This document shows positions 8,942 to 11,200 of a stretch of 11,200 nucleotides of DNA, piece by piece. Within the stretch, counting starts at the first letter, position 1. Each line of letters opens with the position of its first letter. This DNA comes from Cerioporus squamosus (taxonomy: Eukaryota; Basidiomycota; Agaricomycetes; Polyporales; Polyporaceae): positions 1 to 11,200 of the forward strand of contig JABYQS010000918.1 in the NCBI GenBank assembly GCA_022592435.1, given 5' to 3'. The position numbers and the translations under genes were made by a program. The notes under the pieces are model-generated. The model saw only the letters and a list, made by a program, of their open reading frames with translations. It was not told the DNA's origin and searched no databases.

Positions 8942-10831
8942 ATGGCTTCGCTTTGGCTTGCTACGGCTGCTTCGGCTCTCGCGTTTGGCGCACTGCAGAG
9001 TGCTGCCTTTGACAACTCGCGACAGGACAACGTGCGTACATCCCCTCCTGCTTGTTCAGTTCTCTCACTGATCGACATGTATAGGTGGCGGTGTAAGTCA
9101 ACTTGTTGGATGTTCCCTAGGCTGTCATCGGGGCTTACAGCCGATGTATCCGGCGCAGGTACTGGGGACAGAACTCCTACGGTGCCACAAATTCCGACCA
9201 GGCGAACTGGCAGCAGACCTCTCCCATTACTGCGAGGTACAGTCCCTTCCTCCAGCGCTCAAGGTGAACTGCTCACATGTGTGACCCGACCTGCAGGACG
9301 ACTCGATCGACGCGATCCCCCTCGCGTTCGTCAACGTCTTCTTTGGCACGGGGACGTTCCCTCCCTGGACTTCGCCAACATCTGCAACGCCGTCGACGAC
9401 GCCGTCTTCCCCGGCACTGCGCTCGCGGACTGCAGCTTCCTCGCTGCCGACATCCAGACGTGCCAGTCCAAGGGCAAGATCATCACGCTCTCGCTCGGGG
9501 GCGCGACGGGCGCGGCGAGCTTCTCGTCCGACGAGCAGGCGTCCGCGTTCGGGGACACGATCTGGAACCTGTTTCTCGGGGGCACGAGCGACACGCGTCC
9601 GTTCGGCGCGGCTGTCCTTGACGGCATCGACCTCGACATCGAGGGCGGCGGGACGACGTACTTTGCGTCGTTTGTCAATCGTATTCGGGAGCTCTCTCAG
9701 GGCGCGAGCAAGAAGTACTACGTCACGGGCGCGCCGCAGTGCCAGTTCCCTGATGCATACATGTCTACGTGGGTCGCGTGTTCGTTTTGGTTCTTGCGAT
9801 ATGCGATGCTGAAGACGAGCCTTGCAGGGTCTTGAACGCGGTCGACTTCGATGCTGTCTACGTGCAATTCTGTGAGCATATCCCACGTCTAATCTTTTCG
9901 CGTCATCATTGACCGGGCGGCCGTGCAGACAACAATTTCTGCGGCGTCATCAACTACAACAACACCAACGCGTGGAACTTCGACCAGTGGTGCGTACACA
10001 CCTCTCTTCCCGCGTACCGAGTTTCCGACTCACCTCCCGTTGCGCCAGGGATAACTGGGCGAAGACTACGTCCACGAACCCCGACGTCAAGATCTACATC
10101 GGTGCCCCTGCCTCGTCCACTGCGGGCGGTGGCTATGTCGACCTCGCCACGCTTTCGAGCATTGCTCTCGAGACGCGCAGCAAGTACACGTCCTTCGGCG
10201 GTATCATGCTCTGGGATGCCTCCCAAGCTTATGGTGCTCTTCCGTCCTATCCAGGCATTATCAGATACTGACTTACGCTCGATGCTCGATGCAGCCAACA
10301 ACCGTTTCGACAGGGTATCAAGAACGCGATCCGCCAGAACGGCAAGGCGGCACGACCTCGGCGCCCATCACCGTCTCCACCACATCCGCAAGCACGACGA
10401 CGCTCTCCATCTCCACGCCCTCGACGGTGACGACGACGACATCCTCGGCCCGGCGACGACGACGGCTTCGGCGGGTAGCTGCGCGTCTGTCTCGTCGTGG
10501 GTTGCGAACGTCGCGTACAACGGCGGCGACCAATCGTTTACAACGGGCACCTCTGGACGGCGAATTGGTGGACGTTTGGGAGCACGCCTGGGCTCGGTCG
10601 GCGGACGGGAAGGACGATGGAGTGTGCTCGAGCTTTGCGCGCAGGCGGCTGCCCAGGGCTGTCGCTTACTGCAATCCTTGGTCGGGCTTGATGGGAGAGG
10701 GGAGATGCGCTGAGATATTGGGATCGTTGTCTGCTGGTGAGTGTATCGAGTATGCAGGTGAGGGATACCCGCAAGAAGCATGTATATCCACCACGCACGA
10801 GACCCACTCAATTCCACAACGTCTCGTTTAA
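8942..10831 (+). CDS. Secreted GH18 class III endochitinase with CBM5/12 module (frame broken in this sequence)
   Basis: Predicted to hydrolyse beta-1,4 bonds in chitin outside the cell or in the wall. Exons: 8942-9031, 9085-9092, 9159-9236, 9297-9768, 9828-9871, 9929-9989, 10049-10233, 10295 to about 10831; all seven introns are GT-AG, 53-66 nt. Order: signal peptide (MASLWLATAASALAFGALQS, likely cut near residue 22); start of the GH18 barrel (DNSRQDN, VAVYWGQNSYGAT); substrate-site strand TLSLGG; catalytic DGIDLDIE at 9620-9643 (DxxDxDxE, acid Glu intact); YVQFYNNFC; late barrel Trp in GGIMLWDASQA; a Ser/Thr linker (about 10347-10480); and a CBM5/12 module (SWVANVAYNGGDQ, then YNGHLWTANWWTFGSTPG, 10539-10592). 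Exon 2 is only 8 nt. Seven single-base deletions are needed to explain the frame. The last 65 residues do not resemble the module, so the true stop could be 10691, 10713 or 10831. Confidence 0.92.
9217..9225 (+). other. Chitinase frameshift 1 (exon 3)
   Basis: ANWQQT is in one frame and HYCE, which joins DDSIDAIPLAF in exon 4, is in the next. One missing base in the C/T-rich acctctccc explains it; no alternative splice restores the frame. Confidence 0.75.
9357..9365 (+). other. Chitinase frameshift 2 (exon 4)
   Basis: AFVNVFFGTGTFP reads in one frame and PSLDFANICN in the next. One missing C in ttccctccc would account for the change. Confidence 0.8.
10309..10600 (+). other. Cluster of five chitinase frameshifts (exon 8)
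   Basis: The frame moves by the equivalent of one missing base near 10311 (gacagg, before GIKNAIRQNGK), 10346-10350 (aaggcgg, before the linker), 10449-10451 (ccc, before PATTTASAG), 10531-10534 (caatc, inside the CBM) and 10590-10592 (ggg, after GSTPG). Each shift is in the same direction, and four of the five fall beside a repeated base. Confidence 0.75.
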
Positions 10832-11200
10832 GTCATGGTTGTGCAGCTGATCGACCGACTCGGATGATGCCAAACTACTATAGCCATACTTCCTGTTCCT
10901 GTTTTCGTTTGAGTCTTCCAGTCAGGCTCGTCCTCTTGAGACTCCCGCTCGCCGAGCTATACAGTCGTCGGGCTTGCGTCAAGCCGCGGGGCCCATCGCC
11001 GCGAGTATGATACACTCTCTCCTGCTGGTACTGTCATTCAAATACGCGGTCTCTTGCATATGTTGACCGTCCCAACCCCAACTTCAACCATTGCCAACTT
11101 TCATCCCAAAGTAAAATTCAGGATATGTACTTACTTACTGTAGACTCGTAACGGCAAGTAGCGTCGGCAAGTGCCGGGGCTCAAGGGCAGGCGCTCGATT
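10832..11200. other. 3' flank of the chitinase gene, no gene seen
   Basis: Short frames only, with no domain signal. No exact AATAAA is present on the plus strand; the A-rich aaagtaaaa near 11108 is a weak candidate. A short tandem cggcaagta/cggcaagtg lies near 11152-11173. Confidence 0.5.

Noticed and set aside
9227..9886. Minus-strand open frame of 219 codons, very Arg-rich
   Set aside because: Antisense to the GC-rich catalytic exon of the chitinase; composition reflects base bias and no domain is visible.

Overview
This window looks like nuclear DNA of a basidiomycete fungus, probably an Agaricomycete. It carries two intron-dense protein genes with short introns of 51-74 nt, all GT-AG. 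Both gene families are typical of fungal cell-wall biology. There are no bacterial operon features. The species cannot be named from the sequence alone.

Layout. (1) 1-533: a coding-like tail of an unrecognised plus-strand gene that runs in from the left edge. (2) About 564-1391: a non-coding inverted-repeat element with terminal inverted repeats of roughly 125-130 bp. Inside each repeat, facing outward, is a tRNA-like RNA polymerase III unit (A box, B box, T-run). A perfect 23+23 bp palindrome lies off-centre. (3) 5479-1587, minus strand: a nine-exon gene for a membrane family-2 glycosyltransferase of the hyaluronan-synthase/Cps1-like type, about 1,144 residues. (4) 5480-8941: 3.46 kb with no gene I can support, containing small inverted repeats, a TTCT microsatellite and, at its right end, a core promoter with a TATA box. 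(5) 8942 to about 10831, plus strand: an eight-exon secreted GH18 class III endochitinase with a Ser/Thr linker and a CBM5/12 chitin-binding module. (6) 10832-11200: no supported gene.

The two complete genes are divergent. One probably makes and exports a surface polysaccharide, and the other cuts chitin outside the cell. Joint regulation is possible but is only inferred from position.

The reading frame is broken once in the synthase (exon 1) and seven times in the chitinase. Every break has the size and sign of a single missing base, mostly in a short homopolymer, while all splice sites remain intact. This favours consensus or assembly errors over true decay, but the clustering in the chitinase leaves a recent pseudogene possible. 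Coding features therefore give spans and exon lists; no single uninterrupted ORF covers the chitinase.
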